A DNA stretch of 17,015 bases from Bacteroidales bacterium (GCA_900766825.1 CAAFWU010000018.1:1-17015); one strand, 5' to 3'. Shown: positions 5,789 through 14,277, counted from the stretch's first letter. Notes: generated from the sequence alone by a model not told the origin. Numbers and translations are program-made.

Positions 5789-8194
5789 TTATTTAGTGCG
5801 AATATCAACCTGTTGGCTAATATTATTTTGTTTATCTGTAACAGTAAGTCGAATGCTTCCCGCCTTCTCTGTGCTCCTAACCAAAACAACTAACTGACCA
5901 TTAAACAACTTCATTGTTGGTTCGGTAAAAGGCTCCAAAGAAGTGGCGTCGCCATTGCAAGCGGCTTGAAATTTGCCATCGCCTTCTACACTAAATATCA
6001 ACTGATTAGCTGCATCGGGAACCAAATTTCCATCCTTATCCTTCATCGTCACTGTTACAAAAGCTATGTCTTCTCCATCGGCCCTGAGGGTTGTGCGATC
6101 TGCGTCCAGTGTCAGCTTCGATGCTTTACCTGCTGTACGTATAACCTGTTCTCCACTCTTATTTCCCGCAGCATCGTACGTCACAACACGTAACTCTCCT
6201 GGCTCATACTTCACATCGTTCCATCGCAGGCGATACCTATCCATCTTACTCTCTTTATTCTTCTTTATCCTACCCTGACTCTTGCCGTTCACGAACAACT
6301 CAGCCTCAGGATAGTCCGTGTAGCAATATACTGGTGTCACTTCTCCCTCGCGACCAGTCCATGTCCAGTGAGGCAAAAGGTGAATGGTGTGTTCATCCTT
6401 TCTCCATTGGCTGCGGTATAGGTAGTAACGGTCTTTGGCTAAGCCAGCCAAATCGCATATGCCAAAGTAGCTGCTGCGGCTGGGCCAATAGGTGTCGTAT
6501 GGGGTAGGCTCTCCTAGATAGTCGAAGCCCGTCCATACAAACTGACCTATAGTGTAATCCAAGTCGTCCATTGCCTCAAAATCATCTTCGGGAAGGTTGC
6601 TCCACGAGCAATACTCCGTGTCGTAGCTCGAGCACTGACCGTCGGCATAGGTCTTTTGGTTCGAAACCTCAACAGGAAACTTATATGCTCCGCGGCTACT
6701 AACCGTTGAGGCTGTCTCGGACCCCAGCAGGAAGCCTTGAGGCAACTTGCCAATGCTGCTGGCGTACTTGTGCACGCGGTAGTTCATGCCTGGCACATCG
6801 TTCAGCTGAGCAAAACCCGTCTTCAATGCATTGTCTATGCGATCCATGCCTTGTGTCACTGGGCGTGTTTCGTCCAGTCGGTGGCAAATGTCCTGTAGTC
6901 TGGTCAGAATGGCTGGACCGCTGCCCATACCCTGTTCGGGAATTTCATTACCAATGCTCCACATCACAATAGATGGGTGATTTCTGTGGCGGCGTACCAA
7001 GTTCTCAATATCTCTGTCGCTCCATTCTTTGAAGATTCGTGCGTAGCCATTCTGACACTTGGGGTATACCCACATATCGAAACTCTCTGCCATCACCATC
7101 ATGCCCATCGAGTCACATATTTGCATCTGCAGGTCGCTGGGCATATTGTGTGCTGTGCGTATGGCATCGGCACCCATGTCTTTCATTATCCTTATCTGAC
7201 GTTCTATGGCTGCGCGGTTGACGGCTGCTCCCAATGGACCTAAATCGTGGTGCAAGCACACACCTTGTATTTTTCTACTCTTTCCATTCAGTTCAAAACC
7301 ATTCTCTTTGCTCACTCTCACAGTCCTAATGCCTGTTTTGAAACTCTTTTCGTCGGTCACCTTACCATTGTCCTTCACCGTTATCTTGGCTGTGTAGAGG
7401 TAAGGATCCTCGGGGCTCCAAACGTGAGGTTTTTTCACGCTTATGCGCCCCCAAATGTTCTCCACATCGTTGGCTTCCCATTCGGCCACCTTTTGTCCTT
7501 TGGCATCCGTAAGTTCAAGTGTCACGCTGGCATCGCTGTCATCCGTAAGGCCCACCAGTTTGGCACTCACTACCAATGTGGCTTCATCGGTTGCGATTTT
7601 CTGGGTCCTTAGGAATGTCGACCAGTCGTCCAAATGCAATTTCTTTCTGCTTATCAGGGTCACGGGACGGTATATGCCAGCCCCAGGGTACCAACGGCTG
7701 CTCTCTTCGCGGTTGTTTAACTTAACGTTTACGCTGTTTTCTGCACCCTTCTTTACCAAGTCCGTAATGTCAATCTCAAAAGCATTGTAGCCATAGCCCC
7801 AACGCCCTGCCTCTTTGCCATTTACGTACACAATCGGCTCGCTCATAGCTCCATCGAACAGCAGCGATGTGCATTCGGCATCTGCGTCAATATATATGCT
7901 GCACTTATATTCGCCCTCGCCAATCCATGGCAACGCACCCGAACGGCCGCTCTTCTCTGTGGCCTCGGTCTCGCCATTCTGTTCTATGGCAACGGTTTGT
8001 AAGTCCCATTTTTTGTCAAAAGGACCAGCAATTGCCCAGTCGTGGGGCAAGGTTACTTGCTCCCAATGCTCGCCATCGCGAGTGAAACTCCAGCCAGTAC
8101 GCAGCTCTGTTTCAATTCGTTGAGCCATAGCCTGAGGAGTCGTCAGACCCAATGTCAGCAACATTATGGCCTCGCCAATTTTTCTTGTTCGCAT
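5789..8194 (-). CDS. Secreted GH2 glycoside hydrolase (beta-galactosidase type)
   Basis: 801-residue exo-glycosidase of family 2, probably releasing terminal beta-galactose or a related sugar in the periplasm. Residues 1-24 are a signal peptide (RTRKIGEAIMLLTLGL... ending QAMA|Q). Then: jelly-roll sugar-binding domain (about 28-185, LPHDWAIAGPF, YNAFEIDIT, RWYPGAGIYRPV); Ig-like domain (about 190-295); TIM barrel (about 300-605) with acid/base Glu417 in WSIGNEIPEQG and likely nucleophile Glu493 in GSETASTVSSRG; DUF4982-type domain (about 615-690, YPEAELFVNGKSQG); C-terminal Ig-like domain (about 695-797). Both catalytic glutamates are present. Substrate cannot be fixed from sequence: beta-glucuronidase or another GH2 activity is possible. 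It stands alone between its own promoter and terminator, without SusC/SusD or other carbohydrate genes in the window. Confidence 0.93.
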   Translation of the reverse strand: MRTRKIGEAIMLLTLGLTTPQAMAQRIETELRTGWSFTRDGEHWEQVTLPHDWAIAGPFDKKWDLQTVAIEQNGETEATEKSGRSGALPWIGEGEYKCSIYIDADAECTSLLFDGAMSEPIVYVNGKEAGRWGYGYNAFEIDITDLVKKGAENSVNVKLNNREESSRWYPGAGIYRPVTLISRKKLHLDDWSTFLRTQKIATDEATLVVSAKLVGLTDDSDASVTLELTDAKGQKVAEWEANDVENIWGRISVKKPHVWSPEDPYLYTAKITVKDNGKVTDEKSFKTGIRTVRVSKENGFELNGKSRKIQGVCLHHDLGPLGAAVNRAAIERQIRIMKDMGADAIRTAHNMPSDLQMQICDSMGMMVMAESFDMWVYPKCQNGYARIFKEWSDRDIENLVRRHRNHPSIVMWSIGNEIPEQGMGSGPAILTRLQDICHRLDETRPVTQGMDRIDNALKTGFAQLNDVPGMNYRVHKYASSIGKLPQGFLLGSETASTVSSRGAYKFPVEVSNQKTYADGQCSSYDTEYCSWSNLPEDDFEAMDDLDYTIGQFVWTGFDYLGEPTPYDTYWPSRSSYFGICDLAGLAKDRYYLYRSQWRKDEHTIHLLPHWTWTGREGEVTPVYCYTDYPEAELFVNGKSQGRIKKNKESKMDRYRLRWNDVKYEPGELRVVTYDAAGNKSGEQVIRTAGKASKLTLDADRTTLRADGEDIAFVTVTMKDKDGNLVPDAANQLIFSVEGDGKFQAACNGDATSLEPFTEPTMKLFNGQLVVLVRSTEKAGSIRLTVTDKQNNISQQVDIRTK

Positions 8195-8315
8195 TCTCTG
8201 CTTGTTGGTTAAATGTTATTGTCTTTTATTTTCTTAAAGCCCTGACTTGGTGTCAACACTTTTGCGTCATTATATTGTGTGTTAATACTCTGCAGCGCAT
8301 TTTTAATTGTCTTTA

Positions 8316-8323
8316 CAAATCTA
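8316..8323 (-). promoter_or_regulatory. -7 box (TAGATTTG) for the GH2 gene
   Basis: Minus-strand TAGATTTG matches TAnnTTTG about 120 nt upstream of the GH2 start. No clear TTTG lies at the -33 spacing. The leader would run from about 8310 to 8195. Confidence 0.45.
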
Positions 8324-8421
8324 CAAAAAATATTCCTCTTTATGTCCCTATAATCCGCCAAAGCTTGCTAATAGGGTAGGGGGGGCTCCCTATCCCGTAC
8401 CTAAATGCGACCAAAACTTAA

Positions 8422-8462
8422 GGGCGAGAAACCTAACAAAATTCTTGTTAAGTCTCTCGCCC
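8422..8462 (-). terminator. Hairpin downstream of the RRM gene, probable terminator
   Basis: Eight-base perfect arms GGGCGAGA (8422-8429) and TCTCGCCC (8455-8462) enclose a 6-bp inner stem TAACAA/TTGTTA with a 5-nt loop. It is 60 nt past the RRM stop. On the minus strand the tail is only TTAAGTTTT, so the T-run is poor; it may be a weak terminator or an RNA-stabilising 3' hairpin. Confidence 0.5.
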
Positions 8463-8521
8463 CTCTCTTGTCTCATGTGGGTGCTCTATATTCAATAAAG
8501 CCAACCACAGAATATGTTGCT

Positions 8522-8779
8522 CTAATTCGAGCGTTCGTCACGAGGTCTTGCCTCCGACACGGCAATCATTCGACCTTTGAACTCGATGCCGTCCAGTTCG
8601 CTGATAGCTTGACGAGCCTTTTCGTCGTCGTACATATCAACAAAGCCAAAGCCTTTGCTCTTGTGTGTTACGCGGTCTGTAATGATGCGCGCCGATATCA
8701 CATCGCCATACTGCTCAAAGAGTTGCTTCAGTTCCTCCTCTTTGGTGTTGAAGTTCAACTTTGCTACAAAAATGTTCAT
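8522..8779 (-). CDS. Single-RRM RNA-binding protein
   Basis: 85 residues, almost entirely one RNA recognition motif: RNP2 IFVAKLNF (3-10), RNP1 KGFGFVDM (42-49) with both aromatic positions kept, and the beta-alpha-beta spacing of the family. A short charged tail (RPRDERSN) follows. Such stand-alone RRM proteins are common in Bacteroidota, where members called Rbp have been linked to post-transcriptional control, and also occur in cyanobacteria; the target RNAs here cannot be read from sequence. It is monocistronic, with a long leader of about 140 nt if the -7 box at 8928-8935 is used. Family assignment is firm; function beyond RNA binding is inference. Confidence 0.95.
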   Translation of the reverse strand: MNIFVAKLNFNTKEEELKQLFEQYGDVISARIITDRVTHKSKGFGFVDMYDDEKARQAISELDGIEFKGRMIAVSEARPRDERSN

Positions 8780-8901
8780 TGATTTGTATTTAAATGTTAT
8801 TGATGATTGTTTGTCCAGTCATGCTTGGAGTATCAAGCCAACATAATTATTAACAAGAAGCCAAACAGTAACCATTAATTTCATTGTGCAAACCACAGCA
8901 G

Positions 8902-8935
8902 CACGTATGGTTACGTGTCTCTATATACAAAATTA
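8902..8935 (-). promoter_or_regulatory. Candidate -7 box and leader hairpin of the RRM gene
   Basis: Minus-strand TAATTTTG (8935-8928) matches TAnnTTTG; no -33 TTTG is seen at the right spacing. Just downstream in the presumed transcript is a perfect 6-bp hairpin CACGTA/TACGTG (8902-8907 and 8912-8917) with a 4-nt loop, near the 5' end of the leader. A second small hairpin GCTTG/CAAGC lies at 8823-8838. Confidence 0.35.
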
Positions 8936-9339
8936 AAAATATATTGAACCCTTCGTCATTTGATATTACAGAAAGTTTCACAATAATTCTTATGAGTTTA
9001 ATGAACAAGAATATGAATATGGCCATCAGCATCATAAGTAGGAATGGTCAAATGAAATACTGAGAGAGTGTTATACAACCTACCTCTACGTTTTCAATCT
9101 AACCTCCCCAGAAAAGGCTTACCCCCCATAAAGTACGTTAAATGGATTGCTACCAAATACAATAGAATTTTTTAAGGAAGTGAAAACTCGCTGCTACTTA
9201 CCATATGCAACAGAAACCAAAAACTTGCACATACAGCTGCTATTCGCTCACATTACTACACATTAAGCGGTGTTTGGGTAGTAAAAACTGCTTTCCCAAA
9301 AGGAGTTATCAAGCTCGAAAAAGAAAAACCTTTATGGAA
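8936..9339. other. AT-rich gene-poor stretch left of copy B
   Basis: No convincing gene. Short frames on both strands, such as a 61-codon minus-strand frame at 8850-9035, have the Ile/Phe/Leu-rich look of AT-rich noncoding DNA. CCCAAAAGGA at 9295-9304 recurs at 4811-4820, left of copy A, which hints that the A/B relationship once extended further left, but the spacing differs by about 40 nt. Confidence 0.5.
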
Positions 9340-9580
9340 TTAAAAAATCAAAGGGTAGAAAGTGCGTTTCTTTCTATTGGCCTCTCGCAAGCCAACCTAT
9401 TAGCTAAACTCCACACTATTCTCAGCGAGGGCGGATTCCAACGCCAAACTAAGCCCATTTGTCGCTTCAAATGTAATAAAAATTTCTAACACTCTATCAA
9501 CCAATGGACAGTATTTTTCAGTGGACAACCCTTGCCTCCATTGAGTGCGACTTTAGTATGCGCTCCTTCCAACGTCTCAG
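9340..9580 (+). pseudogene. Decayed sequence, copy B (collinear with copy A at 4895-5130)
   Basis: Shares three collinear blocks with copy A (see that entry). Copy B is the better preserved: an ATG at 9340 opens a 50-codon frame containing RVESAFLSIGLSQANLLAK and LSEGGFQRQTKPICR, ending at 9489. A second frame begins at the ATG at 9504 in ATCAACCAATGG and reads about 33 codons (TLASIECDFSMRSFQRLSTL, then SSVTK) to a TAA. The same frame continues past that stop as SAQKLQDEVDKVIGTNEAGN to about 9700, which looks coding-like. The pattern suggests one former gene broken by a frame change and a stop. The family is not recognised; a short functional peptide cannot be ruled out. Confidence 0.45.
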
Positions 9581-9743
9581 CACCTTGTCAAGCGTGACCA
9601 AATAAAGTGCCCAGAAGTTGCAAGACGAGGTAGATAAGGTAATTGGCACAAACGAGGCTGGCAACTACAAGTATGTGCTCATTTTACACCTTTTTTTGCC
9701 CCATATCCCATATCTCTTATGAAGCTTCTCAACTCAATAATTG

Positions 9744-9751
9744 TATCTTTG
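9744..9751 (+). promoter_or_regulatory. -7 box (TATCTTTG) for the thioesterase gene
   Basis: Exact TAnnTTTG match 27 nt before the start codon at 9779. The -33 element is not a clear TTTG. Implies a short leader of about 20 nt. Confidence 0.6.
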
Positions 9752-9778
9752 CCAATCAACAATTTAATTCTCTAGACC

Positions 9779-10195
9779 ATGCTCAAATTTTCCACACCCA
9801 TAAGAGTTCGCTATGCGGACACCGACAAGATGGGAGTAGTCTATTACTCCAACTACGCCGTCTTCTATGAAGTGGCTCGCACCGAACTCTTCCGAAGTAT
9901 TGGAATACCCTACTCCAAACTTGAAACCGAAGGCATTGCCATGCCCGTTGTGGAGCTCATTTCCCACTATCATAAGTCGGCCCATTACGACGAGCTAATC
10001 ACCGTTGAAGCCACTGTAGAAGAGCGTCCAACTGCCAAAGTAATCATTAAATATCGAATCCTTGGTCCCACTGGCGAACTCCTTAACGATGGCCAAACAA
10101 CCCTTGTCTTTGTAGACATGAAAACAGGTCGACCGACGCGAGCCCCCAAGTATGTCCTCGATGCTTTCGATGCCCAGACCAATTCCCAATCCTAA
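9779..10195 (+). CDS. YbgC-like acyl-CoA thioesterase (hot-dog fold)
   Basis: 138 residues, the usual length for 4-hydroxybenzoyl-CoA thioesterase/YbgC proteins, which hydrolyse acyl-CoA thioesters in the cytoplasm. The signature RYADTDKMGVVYYSNYAVFY (11-30) contains the active-site Asp16 and is followed by EVARTELFR, as in the family. The rest gives the strand-rich core (VVELISHYHKSAHYDELITV, then KVIIKYRILGPTGELL). No signal peptide or membrane segment. It is the only plus-strand protein gene in the window and is monocistronic, with its own -7 box and a bidirectional terminator shared with rpe. Physiological substrate unknown; YbgC of other bacteria associates with the Tol-Pal system or phospholipid synthesis, but no tol genes are nearby. 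Confidence 0.93.
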   Translation: MLKFSTPIRVRYADTDKMGVVYYSNYAVFYEVARTELFRSIGIPYSKLETEGIAMPVVELISHYHKSAHYDELITVEATVEERPTAKVIIKYRILGPTGELLNDGQTTLVFVDMKTGRPTRAPKYVLDAFDAQTNSQS

Positions 10196-10230
10196 CCCCA
10201 TAAGATTGGCTCCGCCCTATAAACATCTTA

Positions 10231-10269
10231 AAGCCCACTGTGTTCCCTATAGAACATCAGTGGGCTTTT
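10231..10269. terminator. Bidirectional intrinsic terminator between thioesterase gene and rpe
   Basis: Arms AAGCCCACTG (10231-10240) and CAGTGGGCTT (10258-10267), plus an inner TGTTC/GAACA stem, are flanked by TTTT on the plus side (10266-10269) and a TTTAAGATG tail on the minus side. Lies 36 nt after the plus-strand stop and 29 nt after the rpe stop, so it serves the convergent pair. Confidence 0.9.
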
Positions 10270-10297
10270 CCTTATACTATATGTCAATATCTTATCC

Positions 10298-10966
10298 TTA
10301 GGCCTTCAGTTCTCGCAACGACCGAATAGCTCCCATGGGGTCGGCGTTGGCAAACACAAAACTGCCAGCCACCAGCACGTTGGCACCAGCTCTAACACAC
10401 CTCGCTCCAGTCTCCAAATTAATGCCGCCATCCACCTCAATCAGAGTTTTGCAACCATTGGCATTGGCCAGTGCCCTAAGTTTCTCTATCTTCTTGACTG
10501 TGTGCTCAATGAATTTCTGTCCCCCAAAACCTGGGTTCACAGACATCAACAGAACCATGTCCACGTCCCCTATGATATCCTCCAGCACGTTCACTGGCGT
10601 CGATGGGTTCAGAGTCACAGCCGCGCGCATGCCGCAGTCGCGTATCTGCTGAAGCGTACGGTGCAAATGTGTGCACGCCTCATAATGAACATTCAGTATG
10701 TCGGCACCCAAATCATGAAACATGCCCACGTAGCGCTGGGGATCCGTTATCATCAGGTGAACATCAAGCACCTTAGTTGTTGCCTTACGCACACACTTCA
10801 GCACGGGGGAGCCAAATGATATGTTTGGCACAAAAACGCCATCCATAACATCCACATGAATCCACTCTGCCTCACTATTTTGGAGCATCTCGCACTCCTT
10901 GCCAAGATTCAGAAAATCTGCTGCCAATATCGATGGCGACACTATTGTTGATTGTTCTGTTTTCAT
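10298..10966 (-). CDS. rpe: Ribulose-phosphate 3-epimerase
   Basis: Interconverts D-ribulose 5-phosphate and D-xylulose 5-phosphate in the pentose-phosphate pathway. 222 residues, full length for this TIM barrel. Visible motifs: VSPSILAADFLNLG (9-22), WIHVDVMDGVFVPNISFG (35-52) with metal-binding His37 and Asp39, VLDVHLMI with His70, MSVNPGFGGQKFI (141-153) over the phosphate, and EVDGGI with the second catalytic Asp179. All key residues are present. It is the last gene of the leftward K+/tsaC cluster, 63 nt after tsaC, and ends at the shared terminator. The ATG at 10966 gives a short lead before the first strand and is the natural start. Confidence 0.98.
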   Translation of the reverse strand: MKTEQSTIVSPSILAADFLNLGKECEMLQNSEAEWIHVDVMDGVFVPNISFGSPVLKCVRKATTKVLDVHLMITDPQRYVGMFHDLGADILNVHYEACTHLHRTLQQIRDCGMRAAVTLNPSTPVNVLEDIIGDVDMVLLMSVNPGFGGQKFIEHTVKKIEKLRALANANGCKTLIEVDGGINLETGARCVRAGANVLVAGSFVFANADPMGAIRSLRELKA

Positions 10967-11029
10967 CTATTCTTTTGTCTCTTCCTTTTGCTCGTTGTTA
11001 AGTTGTCTGGCTTTTTGGGGAGATTTCTT

Positions 11030-11656
11030 CTATATGTTGTCATCCAATTCCACGGAGCCCTGACGAATAATTGCCCACTCGTCTGTGGTGCAATCTACAA
11101 CTGTAGAACCATTTACACCACCTATGCCGCCATCTATCACAATGTCGGCCAAGTGCGACAGCCGTTCCTCAATCAACGTTGGATCTGTTATGTACTCCTC
11201 CTCCGTGTCCTCGTCATCGTTTTTTACCGACGACGAGAGAATTGGGTTGCCAAGTCGCTCCACAATCATCCGAACAATATTATTGTCTGGTATGCGGACA
11301 CCCACAGTTTTCTTATTCGCCTTGAAGAGTTTTGGCACATTGCCACTGGCCTCCAAAATGAACGTAAAAGGACCTGGGGTGTTCTTTTTCAGCAACTTAA
11401 AAGTTCGGCTATCCAAAGGTTTTATGTACTGAGCTGCATGACTCAGGTCGTGACAGATAAATGATAGACTCGTCTTTCTGAGGTTCACATCCTTGAAACG
11501 CAATATCTTCTGAACAGCTTGCTGATTCGTTATGTCGCACCCAATACCATACACAGTGTCGGTTGGGTAAACCACAATGCCACCTTTTTGCAGACATTCA
11601 ACCACCTGGTCAATCTTCCGCTCTTCGGGCGTTGCGGGATGTATAGGTAGAAGCAT
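11030..11656 (-). CDS. tsaC: L-threonylcarbamoyladenylate synthase (YrdC/Sua5 family)
   Basis: Makes threonylcarbamoyl-AMP from Thr, bicarbonate and ATP, the first step of the essential t6A37 modification of ANN-decoding tRNAs. 208 residues: a YrdC-domain-only form without the C-terminal Sua5 domain. Motifs: GGIVVYPTDTVYGIGCD (25-41), KILRFKDVNLRKTSLSFI (50-67; the family usually has a K-R-x-P-x-x-x-P-L segment here, so NLRKTSLS is a little divergent but common in Bacteroidota), TPGPFTFILEAS (93-104) and VGVRIPDN (118-125). Starts 1 nt after the ktrA-like stop, so translation is probably coupled. Confidence 0.93.
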   Translation of the reverse strand: MLLPIHPATPEERKIDQVVECLQKGGIVVYPTDTVYGIGCDITNQQAVQKILRFKDVNLRKTSLSFICHDLSHAAQYIKPLDSRTFKLLKKNTPGPFTFILEASGNVPKLFKANKKTVGVRIPDNNIVRMIVERLGNPILSSSVKNDDEDTEEEYITDPTLIEERLSHLADIVIDGGIGGVNGSTVVDCTTDEWAIIRQGSVELDDNI

Positions 11657-11657
11657 C

Positions 11658-12344
11658 TTATTTTGAGAAGTTTATGAGTTTCTTTATTCCTTCGTTGTCG
11701 CCATACACAATGATGCGGTCGCCTTTACTGAACTTGTAATCAACAAAATAGCGGTTAACTTGCCAAGTCCCTTTGTTGCCGCCAAACAATTTGCCCGACG
11801 ACTCTTGATACTTAACCGCAATAAGCGACAATCCAAAGTTCTTTCCTATGTCCACGCTCTCCACAGTTTGACCTTTGAAGCAGTCTGGCACCACAATCTC
11901 GCATATTGCAATGGACGATGTTACATTATATGTGTGTATAACTCGCTGACTGACAATGGTGTTGGCAATCTCTTTGGCCGCAATGTTCTCTGGGTTTATA
12001 ATCTCATCGACTCCCAAACCCTTAAGCACCATCTCGTGCAGTTTCGACAGCGACCTACCTATTATTCTGTTCACGCCCATTGCCTTCAGCAGCGCCGTCG
12101 TTTGTATGGAAGCTGCCCAATCTTCGCCAATGGCCACAATCACGGCATCAACCTCCAAAACCGATTGGCTCCGCAGTGCAGCCTCGTCTATTGAGTTTAG
12201 GCACACCGTGCCCGTCATCTTGTCTTTATACTCTTCAACAATCGATTCGCGTGAGTCGATGCCTATCACCTCGTTGTCTAGGTCCATTAGGCGCAGACCT
12301 AAACTCGTTCCGAAGTTTCCTAAGCCTATTATTATGTATTTCAC
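11658..12344 (-). CDS. K+ transporter regulatory subunit (KtrA/TrkA-like, RCK domains)
   Basis: 228 residues: one RCK_N Rossmann domain plus one RCK_C domain, the KtrA architecture rather than the double-length TrkA of E. coli. The N-terminus KYIIIGLGNFGTSLGLRL holds the GxGxxG nucleotide loop (7-12), and VIGID ends the second strand with the acidic residue (Asp30) that recognises NAD(H) or ATP ribose. Cytoplasmic gating ring for the adjacent membrane subunit, responding to nucleotides. 25 nt downstream of the transporter gene and 1 nt upstream of tsaC. The RCK_C domain (about 140-226) is where KtrA proteins of other phyla can bind c-di-AMP; whether this one does is not visible. Confidence 0.93.
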   Translation of the reverse strand: MKYIIIGLGNFGTSLGLRLMDLDNEVIGIDSRESIVEEYKDKMTGTVCLNSIDEAALRSQSVLEVDAVIVAIGEDWAASIQTTALLKAMGVNRIIGRSLSKLHEMVLKGLGVDEIINPENIAAKEIANTIVSQRVIHTYNVTSSIAICEIVVPDCFKGQTVESVDIGKNFGLSLIAVKYQESSGKLFGGNKGTWQVNRYFVDYKFSKGDRIIVYGDNEGIKKLINFSK

Positions 12345-12369
12345 CGCTTTGCGTTTTTTTATTCTGTGT

Positions 12370-14169
12370 CTATACCATTATGTTTTCCGACGGATATTTT
12401 ATCCTTAGTGGTGGCTTGGGTGTTACAAACATCAGCATGAATGCCATTACGCCAATACGACCTATGAACATATCTGCCATCACAATTATTCTGCCAGCCG
12501 TGTTCAGCGTTGGAGTCAAGTCCATCGACAGCCCCACGGTGCTGAGAGCCGACACGGATTCAAACATCAGCTTGTTTATCTCAGTACCTGGCATCGCAAT
12601 CTTCAGTGCCATTGTGCTTAGCATAATGGCAGCAACTTGTAATATAACAATTGCGAATGCCTTGTTTACGGATGATTGCGATACTCTTCGACCAAAAATT
12701 TCTATGTTATCCCTACCCAGCAGTGTGTTTCTTAGGTTTAGCACACAGAGTGCAAAAGTAGTAACCTTCATGCCACCACCTGTCGACATAGGGGCGCAAC
12801 CTATGCACATCAGCACCAAAAATACCACAAAGGATGGTCCTTGAGTGTATATTATGTCGCCATACATAAACCCAGCTGTGCGAGATGTTGCTGACAAGAA
12901 GAATGAGTCTGCAAACAGAATTCCCACCGACCTGTCGTCGTTGCTATAGAATATCTCAATAAAGAAGAAAATTAGTGTGCCAATCAAAAGCAACAATATG
13001 TGGGTGTAGAACACCAAACGGTTGCTCGCACTTATCATCCTTGGCATATTGCTCCGTGATATCTTCCGACCCAATAGCCTCCGGAAGAAGTTTCCCACAT
13101 GGTATTTTGTCCAGTTTATTGCAGCCGACTGCAATGGGAAACCTGCTCCACCAAAAATAAGAGTTACGGCAATTACCATATGAATGCCATGGCAGCCAAT
13201 AATTGCGTGATTTGTCAATCCATTTGGCAAGTTTGATATGCCTGCATTGCAGAATGCTGATATTGAATGAAATACTGCTGTGAATACAATGTCTTGTATT
13301 GGAGAACCTGGTAGTGCTTCCCTAAACTGGTAGTAGAGTACCCATGCCGATATGCCTTCTATGATGAAGGTCACATACATAATGTGCTTCAACGTAGTGA
13401 AGATATCCGACATATTGTCTGCCGATATCAAGTCCTTGATTATGATTCTGTTCTGCAACGACCCTTTTCCCATCAGTGTCATGGCAAAAAAACAGGTGAA
13501 CGTCATTACGCCCAAACCACCCACTTGTATTAGCAGCAGTACTATTGTTTGACCAAAGGGCGTGAACTCATTGCCAATGTCGAATACCGAAAGACCCACA
13601 ACGCACACTGCCGATGTGGACGTAAACACTGCGTCCAAAAAAGATAGGTCGTCATAGTGGCATCGGGGCATAAGCAGCAAACCAGCTCCTACCAATATAA
13701 ACAGTATAAAACTGCCAGCAAACAGTGTTGTAGGACTCGATTTGCGTGTCAGCACAGGAATGCTAAGCGACGATAATTCATAAATTGACAGCACAACAAC
13801 CACAGCGTCAATCACATACCTATGCGACATCCAACCAGACCCATCGTCATTGGCAATAAATGCCCATACTGCTGCAATGTAGGCCAACTGCCATAGCGAC
13901 ATATGCCGCGTAGTGATCAACGATGTAATGGCGTGAACAATGGGAACCAAGCCAAAGAAGATGATTATGAACCTATTTAGTCCTATCATCCAATCCAGCG
14001 CTCCATCGGGTACAGGAAAGCCTATCTGCCATGCCACATTACCAATGCCAAGAACCGCTAACAATACTGTTATTGTGTTCACAGTGTTGTTGAATCGTGT
14101 TCCAAAATGCTGAACCAACATTAGCGCACGGTACTGTAGCACCCTCAGTTTATCCAAAAACTCTTCCAT
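12370..14169 (-). CDS. K+ uptake transporter membrane subunit (KtrB/TrkH family)
   Basis: 599 residues, inner-membrane K+ channel-like transporter with four M1-P-M2 repeats. The four selectivity-filter segments are all visible: STSAVCVVGLS (184-194), SISAFCNAGIS (302-312), SATSRTAGF (426-434) and SVSALSTVGLS (538-548). Filters 2-4 keep the key Gly; filter 1 has VVGL. The conserved GCAPMSTGGGMKV loop (457-469) and the GRIGVMAFML C-terminal element are present. About 150 N-terminal residues with several hydrophobic helices precede repeat 1, longer than KtrB of Firmicutes (about 450 residues), as is usual in Bacteroidota. Next gene is its RCK subunit, forming a two-component K+ system. No promoter box in the 108 nt upstream, so it may share a transcript with the DUF4268 gene. 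Confidence 0.95.
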   Translation of the reverse strand: MEEFLDKLRVLQYRALMLVQHFGTRFNNTVNTITVLLAVLGIGNVAWQIGFPVPDGALDWMIGLNRFIIIFFGLVPIVHAITSLITTRHMSLWQLAYIAAVWAFIANDDGSGWMSHRYVIDAVVVVLSIYELSSLSIPVLTRKSSPTTLFAGSFILFILVGAGLLLMPRCHYDDLSFLDAVFTSTSAVCVVGLSVFDIGNEFTPFGQTIVLLLIQVGGLGVMTFTCFFAMTLMGKGSLQNRIIIKDLISADNMSDIFTTLKHIMYVTFIIEGISAWVLYYQFREALPGSPIQDIVFTAVFHSISAFCNAGISNLPNGLTNHAIIGCHGIHMVIAVTLIFGGAGFPLQSAAINWTKYHVGNFFRRLLGRKISRSNMPRMISASNRLVFYTHILLLLIGTLIFFFIEIFYSNDDRSVGILFADSFFLSATSRTAGFMYGDIIYTQGPSFVVFLVLMCIGCAPMSTGGGMKVTTFALCVLNLRNTLLGRDNIEIFGRRVSQSSVNKAFAIVILQVAAIMLSTMALKIAMPGTEINKLMFESVSALSTVGLSMDLTPTLNTAGRIIVMADMFIGRIGVMAFMLMFVTPKPPLRIKYPSENIMV

Positions 14170-14277
14170 TTCGTCCTATTCCGCCATTTTGCTCTTTTGT
14201 ATCAATGCCTCTTTGCGTTGTTTTTCTATGCTATTCTGCTCTTATTTACAAGGCAAATCGTCAGTAAACCAATAGCT

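Larger units (their letters stand above)
8195..8521. other. Intergenic region between the GH2 and RRM genes
   Basis: 327 nt without a gene. It holds the GH2 leader and -7 box (8316-8323), a G-rich/C-rich imperfect dyad around 8373-8396 (GGGTAGGG against CCCTATCCC), and the hairpin at 8422-8462 listed separately. Confidence 0.7.

Noticed and set aside
12080..12844. 254-codon plus-strand ORF antisense to the ktrA-like and ktrB-like genes
   Set aside because: Both minus-strand genes here have strong family motifs including the fourth selectivity filter; the plus-strand frame resembles no family.
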